5,666 nt of DNA from Vitreoscilla sp. (GTDB lineage: Bacteria; Pseudomonadota; Gammaproteobacteria; Burkholderiales; Burkholderiaceae), in assembly GCA_014378125.1 (NCBI GenBank), contig JACMOG010000070.1:1-5666 (forward strand), read 5' to 3'. Below are positions 1-5,666 of the stretch, in pieces. The notes under the pieces were generated by a model. The model had not been told where the DNA came from. It saw only the letters and a list, made by a program, of their open reading frames with translations, and did no database searches. Within the stretch, counting starts at the first letter, position 1. Each line of letters begins with the position of its first letter. Position numbers and translations under genes: made by a program.

Positions 1-567
1 CAGGCGCACGCGCAGGTGGCGGGCCGACAGCACGATGGCGCCGACGGCCTCCTGGGCCACCTTGGCGACGATGGCCGGGCGCGTGTCGAGCTCGTGGCGC
101 ACCACCTGGCGGGCCAACTGCACGGCCGTGCGCGTGACCGCCAGCGACATCTGCTCTTCCAGGCCGCTCCACTGGACGACGAGGTTGGCCAGCAGCGCGC
201 CGAACTGGGCGGCCATCTGGCGGGCGAAGTTCTCCTTGAACGCCTCGAGGGCGACCTGGCCATCGCGATAGCCGTCGGCATAGCCGAGTTCACGCGCGTG
301 CTGCACCTCGGCCAGCCATTCGGCCTCCGTGGGGGGCGCGGGAGGCGCCGGCGGCGCGGCGTGCACCTTGTTCTCGGGGCGGTCGGCCGGATGGGCCGGC
401 GACGCGGCGGGGCCGCCGAACGACCCCGGGCGCCAGGCGGCGAAGGCGTCGAGCTCCTCGCGCGGGATGAAGCGCGACTGCGGCGCGCCACGCGGGGGCA
501 TCGGCGCCGGCTTGTCGAAGTCCTCGTTGGCGCGGGCGTGGAAGCTCGAGGCTTTAGAGGAAGTCAT
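1..567 (-). CDS. fliH: Flagellar assembly protein FliH, N-terminal 189 residues (runs off left edge)
   Basis: FliH binds and regulates the FliI ATPase of the flagellar type III export apparatus and tethers it to FliN at the C ring, on the cytoplasmic side. The reading frame is open from ATG at 567 to the window edge, so the C-terminal FliI-binding part is missing. Near the N-terminus (about residues 32-50) is RFIPREELDAF followed by AAWRPGSF, which resembles the Trp-containing N-terminal segment of FliH that contacts FliN. A Pro/Ala-rich linker follows (about 70-80), then WLAEVQHARELGYADGYRDG, a short form of the glycine-spaced repeat typical of FliH, and then a helical region. The start is chosen because GGGAGG lies 5 bases upstream, inside the end of fliG. 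The gene overlaps the fliG end by 14 bases, which suggests translational coupling in a fliFGH operon. The family call rests on motif pattern and gene order. Confidence 0.9.
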   Translation of the reverse strand, partial: MTSSKASSFHARANEDFDKPAPMPPRGAPQSRFIPREELDAFAAWRPGSFGGPAASPAHPADRPENKVHAAPPAPPAPPTEAEWLAEVQHARELGYADGYRDGQVALEAFKENFARQMAAQFGALLANLVVQWSGLEEQMSLAVTRTAVQLARQVVRHELDTRPAIVAKVAQEAVGAIVLSARHLRVRL

Positions 568-1567
568 CGGCGCCTCCCGAAGCCATCACGATCTGGCCCT
601 CGTCGACCAGGCGGCGGACGATCTTGAGCATTTCCTTCTGCTCGGATTCCACCTCGGAGACCCGCACCGGGCCGCGCGAATCGAGGTCTTCCCGCAGCGT
701 CTCGGCGGCGCGGCTGGACATGTTGCGGAAGACCTTCTCGCGCAGCTCCGGCGCCGCGCCCTTGGGCGCGATGACCAGCGATTCGCTCTGCACTTCCTTG
801 AGCAGCGACTGGAAGCCCTTGTCGTCGAGCTTGTTCAGGTCGTCGAACGTGAACATGTTGTCCATGATCTTCTGGGCCAGCTCGTTGTCCGCCTCGCGGA
901 TGTAGTCGAGCGCCGAGGTCTCCACCGACGAGCCCATCAGGTTGATGATCTCGGCCGCGGTCTTCACGCCGCCCAGCGACGCCTTCTTCAGCTTCTCGCC
1001 GCCGGCGAGCACCTTGCTCATCACTTCGTTCAGGTCCTTCAGGGCGGACGGCTGGATGCCGTCCAGCGTGGCGATGCGGATCAGCACCTCGTTGCGCTGG
1101 CGTTCGGTGAACGACTTCAGCACCGACGATGACTGGTCGAAATCCAGGTGCACCAGGATGGCCGCGACGATCTGCGGATGCTCGTTGCGCAGGAGCTCGG
1201 CCACCGAACTGGCGTCCATCCACTTCAGCGACTCGATGCCGGTGACGTCGCTGCCCTGCAGGATCCGGTCGATCAGCAGGTTGGCCTTGTCCTCGCCCAG
1301 CGCCTTGCGCAGCACGGCCTTGACGTACTCGTCGGTGTCCTGCACCAGCACGTGATGCGACCGCGCCTCGTCGCCGAAGCGGTCGAGCACGCCGTCCATG
1401 CGCTCGCTCGTGATCGTCTTCATGCGGGCGATGGTCTCGCCGAGCTTCTGCACTTCCTTGGGCGCCAGGTGCTTGAAGACGGCGGCCGCCTCCTCCTCGC
1501 CGAGGGACATCAGCAGGATGGCGGCGTCTTCGACACCTTGGTCTTCGTTGTTCTTGGCGGCGGGCAT
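554..1567 (-). CDS. fliG: Flagellar motor switch protein FliG
   Basis: FliG forms the rotor ring under the MS ring, binds FliF through its N-domain, binds FliM through its middle domain and interacts with MotA through its C-terminal domain to make torque. The 337 residues match the usual family length of about 330-340. Visible landmarks are an N-terminal helical domain (about 10-100), the FliM-binding EHPQ motif at 129-132 (NEHPQIVAAILVHLD), the Gly-Gly hinge in LGGVKTAAEIINLMG at 198-212, the MFTFDDL motif at 238-244, and a torque-generating C-domain with the conserved run LREKVFRNMSSRAAETLRED at 275-294 and RGPVRVSEVESEQ at 298-310. Start ATG at 1567 has AGGA 9 bases upstream (1577-1580). 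The gene follows fliF by 36 bases and overlaps fliH by 14, in the standard fliF-fliG-fliH order. No defect is seen. Confidence 0.97.
   Translation of the reverse strand: MPAAKNNEDQGVEDAAILLMSLGEEEAAAVFKHLAPKEVQKLGETIARMKTITSERMDGVLDRFGDEARSHHVLVQDTDEYVKAVLRKALGEDKANLLIDRILQGSDVTGIESLKWMDASSVAELLRNEHPQIVAAILVHLDFDQSSSVLKSFTERQRNEVLIRIATLDGIQPSALKDLNEVMSKVLAGGEKLKKASLGGVKTAAEIINLMGSSVETSALDYIREADNELAQKIMDNMFTFDDLNKLDDKGFQSLLKEVQSESLVIAPKGAAPELREKVFRNMSSRAAETLREDLDSRGPVRVSEVESEQKEMLKIVRRLVDEGQIVMASGGADDFL
573..578 (-). promoter_or_regulatory. Shine-Dalgarno site of fliH, embedded in fliG
   Basis: GGGAGG on the minus strand, 5 bases before the fliH ATG at 567-565. The same bases encode the Ser-Gly-Gly stretch near the FliG C-terminus, so the site is constrained both as protein and as ribosome-binding signal. 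It decides the fliH start. Confidence 0.75.
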
Positions 1568-1603
1568 GGCTCTTGGTCCTGACTTGGTGCGAGGGCAGGA
1601 TGA

Positions 1604-3280
1604 TCAGGCGGCGGATTGGCCGTTGACCCAGTCGCGCACGATATTGGCGACGGCGGTGGGGTTGTCCTTCGCGAGCTGGCGCGCGCTATCGAGCTTCTTG
1701 GCCATCGCCGGGGCTTCCAGCAGCTCCGGCAACGCGGCCATCGACAGTTGCTGGGCGTCGTCGACGACGGCGTTCAGGCCTTCGTCCCTGGACTCGCCCA
1801 CCGGCGGGGCCAGCGCGGCCATCACCGCCGGGCGCACCAGGCCGAACAGCACGGCCAGGGCCACCAGCGTCAAGCCGGCGGGCACGGCGCCGGCGCGCAG
1901 CAGGTCGAGCAGCCACTGCTGTTTCCACAGCGGCACTTCGTCGGCCTTCAGGGTGGTCTCGGCCCGGAACGGGGCGTTGATCACCTTCACCGAGTCGCCG
2001 CGGGTCTTGTCGAAGCCGATGGCCTCTTCCACCAGCGCGGTGTACTTGTCGAGCTCGTCCTGGCTGAGCGGGGTGCTGGTGGTCTTGCCTTTGGCGTCGG
2101 TGACGACCTTCTGGTTGACGACCACGGCCGCGTTGAGGTGACGCACCAGGCCGGTGGCATTGCGGGTGACGCGCACGGTGCGGTCGACCTCGTAGTTGGT
2201 GACGAGCTCGCGGTGGCCATTGGCGCCCGCGCCGGCGGTGCCGCCCTGCGCGGCCTGCAGCGGCGCCGACGCGCCGTTGATCGGGGCGGTGGCCGGTACC
2301 GGCGGCTGGTTGCTGCTGGCGCCCGGCACGCCCGAGGGCACGCTGCCGGCACCGCTGCCGGCGTCTCCGTTGCTCTGCTGGCTGCGAATGGTGGCGTCGC
2401 CCGGGTTCTGGTTCGGCTTGAACTGCTCCGACGTGGCCTCGCTCTGCGAGAAGTCGATGTCGGCGGTGACGGAGGCGCGCAGGTTCTCGCGGCCCACTAC
2501 CGGCTCCAGCAGCTCCCGGATGCGCTTGGTGTAGCCGGCTTCCATCTGGTTGACGTACTGCAGCTGCGTGGCGTCGAGGCCGGCGGTGTTCTTGTCGCCG
2601 TTCTCGGTGAGCAGCGCGCCGGTCTGGTCGAGCACGCTCACGTCGCGGGTCTGCAATTCCGGCACGCTGGAGGCCACCAGGTGGACGTTGCCGGCCAGTT
2701 GCGTGCGGTCGAGCGTGCGGCCGCCACGCGGCATCAGCACCACGGAGGCGCTGGGCTTCTGCTGCTCGCGGAAGAAGCCGTTCTGGTTGGGCAGCGCCAG
2801 GTGCACGCGGGCCGATTCCACGGCGTCGATGGAGCCGATCGTGCGGGTGAGCTCGCCTTCGAGGGCGCGCTGCAGGTTCACGCGTTCCTGCGTCTGCGTC
2901 TGTCCGAACTTGGCGTTGTCCATCAGCTCGAAGCCGACCACGCTCGACTTGGGCAGGCCCGCGGGCGCCAGCTTCAGGCGCACCTCGTTGACCTTGTCGG
3001 ACGGGATCATGATGGCCGTGCCGCCCGCGGCGAACTTGTAGGGCACCTGCATCGTGGCCAACTGGGCGACGACGGCGCCGCCTTCCTTGTCGGGCAGGTT
3101 GGCGAACAGCACGCCGTAGTCGCCCTGAGAGCTCCACAGGCCGATGGCCACGATCACGGCCACGAGGCCGGCCAGGCCGGCGCCCAGCTTCATCTTGGCG
3201 CCGGCGGGCATCGCGATCAGGCGATCCATCGGGCCGGGGATGACGGCGAGGGGAACGGCGGTGGCGAGAGCTTGTTCCAT
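1604..3280 (-). CDS. fliF: Flagellar MS-ring protein FliF
   Basis: FliF oligomerises in the inner membrane to form the MS ring, the base on which the rotor, export gate and rod assemble. From ATG 3280 it has 558 residues, typical for the family. Visible are a first membrane segment at about 32-49 (KLGAGLAGLVAVIVAIGLW), periplasmic ring-building domains containing ERVNLQRALEGELTRTIGSI and ARVHLALP, a Gly/Ala/Pro/Ser-rich, probably disordered loop at about 292-355, a second membrane segment at about 463-483, and a C-terminal tail ending ARQLAKDNPTAVANIVRDWV, the FliG-binding segment. The same frame is open up to an ATG at 3481, but that start would lie upstream of the putative promoter at 3342-3368, and the extra 67 residues do not resemble FliF. 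No clear Shine-Dalgarno sequence precedes 3280; an in-frame ATG at 3229 is a weaker alternative. It heads the operon with fliG and fliH. Confidence 0.96.
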   Translation of the reverse strand: MEQALATAVPLAVIPGPMDRLIAMPAGAKMKLGAGLAGLVAVIVAIGLWSSQGDYGVLFANLPDKEGGAVVAQLATMQVPYKFAAGGTAIMIPSDKVNEVRLKLAPAGLPKSSVVGFELMDNAKFGQTQTQERVNLQRALEGELTRTIGSIDAVESARVHLALPNQNGFFREQQKPSASVVLMPRGGRTLDRTQLAGNVHLVASSVPELQTRDVSVLDQTGALLTENGDKNTAGLDATQLQYVNQMEAGYTKRIRELLEPVVGRENLRASVTADIDFSQSEATSEQFKPNQNPGDATIRSQQSNGDAGSGAGSVPSGVPGASSNQPPVPATAPINGASAPLQAAQGGTAGAGANGHRELVTNYEVDRTVRVTRNATGLVRHLNAAVVVNQKVVTDAKGKTTSTPLSQDELDKYTALVEEAIGFDKTRGDSVKVINAPFRAETTLKADEVPLWKQQWLLDLLRAGAVPAGLTLVALAVLFGLVRPAVMAALAPPVGESRDEGLNAVVDDAQQLSMAALPELLEAPAMAKKLDSARQLAKDNPTAVANIVRDWVNGQSAA

Positions 3281-3341
3281 GGAGGCGGGTGTGGATCCGG
3301 GTTGTGCGTCTTGGCGCTCCAGCTGGACAGGAAGAGACCCA

Positions 3342-3368
3342 GCCTCGGCGCAATGGATGCATTCTTTA
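3342..3368 (-). promoter_or_regulatory. Putative sigma-28 (FliA) promoter for fliF-fliG-fliH
   Basis: On the minus strand, TAAAGAAT (3368-3361), then 11 bases, then GCCGAGGC (3349-3342). The enterobacterial FliA consensus is TAAAGTTT-N11-GCCGATAA, so TAAAG and GCCGA match exactly with the correct spacing; the last three bases of each element match poorly. Transcription would start about 55 bases before the fliF ATG at 3280, which also argues against the longer FliF reading. Functional use is inference; fliF is more often an early (class 2) gene. Confidence 0.55.
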
Positions 3369-3447
3369 GCCTCGGGTCGTCCGGCGAAGCCACGAGAAGG
3401 CCGCCGTTTGTCCAGCAGATCTCTTCTTCGAACGCAGGGCCGATCGC

Positions 3448-3474
3448 TAAAGTTCAGACCATGCCAGCCGAACC
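3448..3474 (+). promoter_or_regulatory. Putative sigma-28 (FliA) promoter for fliE
   Basis: TAAAGTTC (3448-3455), then 11 bases, then GCCGAACC (3467-3474). Seven of eight bases match the FliA -35 consensus TAAAGTTT, and GCCGA of the -10 consensus GCCGATAA is present at the exact spacing. The site points toward fliE and would give a leader of roughly 55 bases. Its -35 lies 79 bases from the -35 of the opposing fliF site. Confidence 0.6.
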
Positions 3475-3527
3475 CATGCACCGCCTCGATCGCGACCGCC
3501 GCAGCGCCCGCGCCGCGGGGGCATTCC

Positions 3528-3531
3528 GGAG
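3528..3531 (+). promoter_or_regulatory. Shine-Dalgarno site of fliE
   Basis: GGAG lies 6 bases before ATG 3538. GTG 3541 and ATG 3544 follow in the same frame, but at 9 and 12 bases from the site they are less well spaced, so 3538 is preferred. Confidence 0.6.
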
Positions 3532-3537
3532 CCAGCC

Positions 3538-3897
3538 ATGGTGATGGACGTCAAGCTCAAGCCGTTCGACTTCGCCGCCGCCGTGGCCCGCGCGGGGCTG
3601 CGCACCGACGGCACGCCCCTGGCGGGCGGCGCGAGCGCGCCGGGAGCCGTCTCGGGCACCGCCGGCGCGGGCAAGGCCGGCTTCGGCGCGGCGCTCACCG
3701 ACGCGCTCAAGGGCGTCAGCGACACCCAGAACTCGGCCACCTGGATGCAGAACGAGCTCCAGATGGACAATCCCACCGTCAGCCTCGAGCAGACGATGGT
3801 GACGATGCAGAAGGCCCAGATCGGCTTCCAGGCCGCCATCTCGGTGCGCAACCGGCTGGTGCAGTCGTATACCGACATCATGAACATGCAGGTCTGA
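3538..3897 (+). CDS. fliE: Flagellar hook-basal body adaptor FliE
   Basis: FliE is a small exported protein that joins the MS ring to the proximal rod and is needed to open the export gate for rod proteins. The product has 119 residues, close to the usual 100-115. Its N-terminal half (about 20-55) is Gly/Ala-rich and variable. The C-terminal half carries the family signature: FGAALTDALKGVSDTQ, then NPTVSLEQTMVTMQKAQIGF, then QAAISVRNRLVQSY and the terminal IMNMQV. No signal peptide is seen, as expected for a type III export substrate. It is transcribed divergently from fliF, as in enterobacteria, probably from the sigma-28-like site at 3448-3474. Its stop codon lies three bases from the stop of the convergent chitosanase remnant, with no visible terminator between. 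The gene appears intact. Confidence 0.96.
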   Translation: MVMDVKLKPFDFAAAVARAGLRTDGTPLAGGASAPGAVSGTAGAGKAGFGAALTDALKGVSDTQNSATWMQNELQMDNPTVSLEQTMVTMQKAQIGFQAAISVRNRLVQSYTDIMNMQV

Positions 3898-3900
3898 CGA

Positions 3901-4643
3901 CTACTTGATCGTGTAGCTGTCCCCGTAGGTCTTCCACTTCAGGGGCGTGTCCAGGTTCAGGTTGCCCGCCTTCAGGAACACGCGCTGCTCGGTGTCGACG
4001 CGGCTGGTGTCCGAGTGCGCCTCGTCCTTCTTCATGACGGCCTTGCGCGCGTCGAGGAAGGCGTTGAGGTACGTCGTCTCGTTGCCACCCTGGGCCGGCG
4101 TCTTCGCCTTCTTCATGGCAGCCTTGCGGATGCCGCCGAAGCTGTCCGAGTCGTCGCCCGGGCCGTGCATCACGATCGCGTCGTAGTAGATGAACTGGCC
4201 CAGCGCGTGCAAGCCGTCCGATTTGGCCTGCGGCCCGCGTAGTCCTCCACCACGCCCAGCATGTCGCCGGTACCCGAGCAGAAGCCGATGATGCCGCCCG
4301 TGTACCCGCGGCCGTCGCCGATGTCCTCGATGTAGGTGTACTGCGCCTTCCAGTCGAGCGACGAGTTCTCGGCGCTGGACACCAGCTCCATCGCGATCTC
4401 CTTCTTCTTCGCGTCGAACAGGTCGACCGGCATGGACGCGCTCGACACCGCCATCGCCTGCACCAGCGCGCGCCCGTCCGCGTCGTCGGCCTGCATCGCG
4501 GCCGCGTTGTCGGCGTCGCTGCCGCCGCCACACGCGGCGACCAGGCCGCTGGCGGCGATGGCCAGCGAGACGTGGGGCACGCGGGCGCCTGACCAGGTGA
4601 AAGTCGTGGGAATCTCCTGTGCGGAAGGGGCGCGGTGCGACAT
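3901..4643 (-). pseudogene. GH46 chitosanase (lipoprotein), broken by internal deletion and frameshift
   Basis: GH46 chitosanases hydrolyse beta-1,4 bonds in chitosan. The first frame, read from ATG 4643, has a hydrophobic stretch and lipobox LVAAC (lipid Cys at residue 38), then KKEIAMELVSSAENSSLDW and YIEDIGDGRGYTGGIIGF. These hold the catalytic Glu (residue 92) and Asp (residue 110), which correspond to Glu22 and Asp40 of the Streptomyces N174 enzyme. After VVEDYA (near 4236) this frame leaves family similarity and stops at 4170. The rest of the enzyme resumes in another frame at about 4233 with PQAKSDGLHALGQFIYYDAI and continues to the TAG at 3901-3903 (SDTSRVDTEQRVFLKAGNLN is well conserved). 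Compared with the family as I recall it, about 60 residues are absent at the junction, including the DERDRVYFDP region. The enzyme should be inactive. It lies 29 bases downstream of the chitinase, probably once in an operon with it. A sequencing or assembly error is the main alternative. Confidence 0.85.
4605..4618 (-). promoter_or_regulatory. Shine-Dalgarno and probable lost start codon (ACG) of the chitosanase
   Basis: AGGAG (4618-4614) is followed after six bases by ACG (4607-4605) in the chitosanase frame. Starting here would give TFTWSGARVPHVSLAIAASG before the LVAAC lipobox, a better-sized lipoprotein signal than the one from ATG 4643, which has no good Shine-Dalgarno sequence. The likely reading is an ATG mutated to ACG; inefficient initiation at ACG is possible. 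Confidence 0.45.
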
Positions 4644-4672
4644 GCCCCGCGCCGGGAACGCGCAGCAGCGGG

Positions 4673-5666
4673 CTACTGCTTGGTGAATCGCCAGGCCTGG
4701 TTGACGTTGCCGGAGCACGTCCACTGCTGGATCTTTCCGCTGTCGTTGGTGCTCCAGTCGGCCACGTCCAGGCACTTGCCGCTGCCTTCGTTGGCGATCA
4801 CGAAGGTGGTGGCGTCCGCGCCCGGCTTGACGGAGAAGCGCTGCGCCGTGCTGGCGTTGTCGGTGTACTGCTGCACCTTGGCGCCATCGACGGTCGACGC
4901 CGACGCGATGTCGATCGCCTTGCCGCTGTTCACGTTGACCAGCCGGTACCAGCCCTGGCCCATGTTGGTGACGGCGAACTTCTGCGCGCCCGTTCCGTTG
5001 CACTGGTACTGCTGCACCTGCGCCGAGTTGGCGGTGGACGCCGCGGCGATGTCCACGCACTTGCCGCTGAACGCCGATGCGATCGTGTAAGTGCCGTCGG
5101 CCAGCGCGCCCGGCTGCGTGGCCTTGGCCGCGGCCAGCAGCTTGTAGAACTCGTAGGCCTTGGTGTTGACCAGGCTGAAGTCGTTGTAGTCGCTGCCGCC
5201 CGGCATGTCGCGCTGCAGCGCCCAGTACGACAGCAGGCCCAGGCCCTTCTGCTGCGCGAACGCGGCCAGCTGGGTGGCGTCGGCCTGGCGGAAGACCTCG
5301 CTCTGGGTGTCGTTGACGCCGATCATCGGGGTCACGCCGATCATCGCCCACAGCTGCGCGTCGGTCTTGCCCGTGAAGATGGTCTTGATCTGCGCGAACG
5401 TGGCGTTGGCCGCCGAGATGGCCAGGTCGCCCATCGCGCGGCCCTGGTCGGCATCGGTGCCGTAGTCCATCGCCATGACGTTGACCATGGCCACCTTCAC
5501 GCCGGCCGTGTTGGCGCTGCGGATCACGTTGAGCGCCTCCGACGGCAGGCCCGTGGGATCGACCGGCAGCGTGTACGACACGTACAGCGACGGGTAAGCG
5601 GCCTGCAGCCGCTTGGCCACGTTGTTGCGGCGGGTGTTGAGCGCGGTGTTGCCGATCTGGTCGCCC
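4673..5666 (-). CDS. GH18 chitinase with C-terminal ricin-type lectin (CBM13-like) domain, C-terminal 330 residues
   Basis: A chitinase fragment that would hydrolyse chitin outside the cytoplasm. The frame is open to the right edge, so the signal peptide, the start and the DxxDxDxE catalytic motif are outside the window. In related enzymes that motif comes directly before the GDQIGNTALNTRRNNVAKRL segment seen here, so the acid residue is probably just past the edge. Visible GH18 landmarks are YPSLYVSYTLPVDPTGLPSE, VNVMAMDYG (strand with substrate-contacting Met-Asp-Tyr), IGVTPMIGVND and the late-barrel LSYWALQRD. After about residue 185 comes a beta-trefoil lectin of three repeats: GKCVDIAAAS with AQKF, GKAIDIASAS with AQRF, and GKCLDVADWS with NQAWRF. 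The first and third keep a Cys pair; the middle has Ala and Asp in those places. This domain probably binds polysaccharide. The gene ends at TAG 4673-4675, with the chitosanase remnant next on the same strand. Confidence 0.9.
   Translation of the reverse strand, partial: GDQIGNTALNTRRNNVAKRLQAAYPSLYVSYTLPVDPTGLPSEALNVIRSANTAGVKVAMVNVMAMDYGTDADQGRAMGDLAISAANATFAQIKTIFTGKTDAQLWAMIGVTPMIGVNDTQSEVFRQADATQLAAFAQQKGLGLLSYWALQRDMPGGSDYNDFSLVNTKAYEFYKLLAAAKATQPGALADGTYTIASAFSGKCVDIAAASTANSAQVQQYQCNGTGAQKFAVTNMGQGWYRLVNVNSGKAIDIASASTVDGAKVQQYTDNASTAQRFSVKPGADATTFVIANEGSGKCLDVADWSTNDSGKIQQWTCSGNVNQAWRFTKQ
4676..5104 (-). repeat. Three tandem ricin B-type lectin repeats within the chitinase
   Basis: Three protein-level repeats of roughly 45-48 residues, each with a G-K-x-x-D motif, a QQ(Y/W) strand and a degenerate QxW end (QKF, QRF, QAW). 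Only the third keeps the canonical Trp. Divergence among the copies shows an old triplication typical of the beta-trefoil fold, not a recent DNA duplication. Confidence 0.8.

Noticed and set aside
329..1132. A 267-codon plus-strand open frame opposite fliG and fliH
   Set aside because: Antisense shadow of two well-supported genes; composition-biased with no motif.
3281..3481. N-terminal extension of FliF to an upstream ATG at 3481
   Set aside because: It would cross the sigma-28-like promoter, adds 67 residues not seen in FliF, and has no need given the normal 558-residue length from 3280.
1616..3544. A 642-codon open frame on the plus strand opposite fliF
   Set aside because: It mirrors fliF codons in GC-rich DNA, is rich in His, Gly, Arg and Leu as antisense shadows are, and shows no recognisable domain.
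3144..3908. A 254-codon plus-strand frame spanning the fliF-fliE intergenic region and fliE
   Set aside because: It is the wrong frame over fliE, and its Arg/Gly-rich sequence has no family resemblance.
3899..3920. Short CTAC...GTAG inverted repeat as a terminator between fliE and the chitosanase
   Set aside because: A stem of only four pairs and no T-run; too weak.
4170..4270. Programmed ribosomal frameshift joining the two chitosanase frames
   Set aside because: No slippery run is seen at the junction, and about 60 conserved residues are missing, which a frameshift cannot restore.

Overview
The window looks like chromosomal DNA of a high-GC, flagellated proteobacterium. A betaproteobacterium of the order Burkholderiales is my best guess, from the GC-rich codon use and the style of the flagellar proteins. 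The sequence alone does not settle the genus. It has two parts that meet tail to tail near position 3900.

Left part (1-3897): a flagellar basal-body cluster. On the minus strand, reading right to left, lie fliF (MS ring), fliG (rotor/switch) and fliH (export ATPase regulator, cut by the window edge). fliG and fliH overlap. On the plus strand, divergent from fliF, is fliE (MS-ring to rod adaptor). The 257-base fliF-fliE intergenic region holds two divergent sites matching the flagellar sigma-28 (FliA) pattern, TAAAG-N14-GCCGA. One is oriented toward each gene, and each -10 element ends about 62-63 bases before its start codon.

Right part (3901-5666): a chitin/chitosan-degradation module, all on the minus strand. 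The upstream gene, cut by the right edge, encodes the C-terminal part of a GH18 chitinase followed by a ricin-type beta-trefoil lectin domain. About 30 bases downstream is a GH46 chitosanase that appears broken. Its N-terminal third, with a lipoprotein signal and both catalytic acids, is in one frame. Its C-terminal half is in another frame, and about 60 family-conserved residues between them are missing. The likely original start codon, placed after a good Shine-Dalgarno sequence, reads ACG instead of ATG. The broken gene stops three bases from the end of fliE.

The flagellar genes jointly build the MS ring, rotor and export gate region and appear intact. The two hydrolases would have worked in sequence on chitin and its deacetylated form, but only the chitinase still looks functional within the visible part. 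I see no RNA gene, CRISPR array, insertion sequence or wholly new system here.
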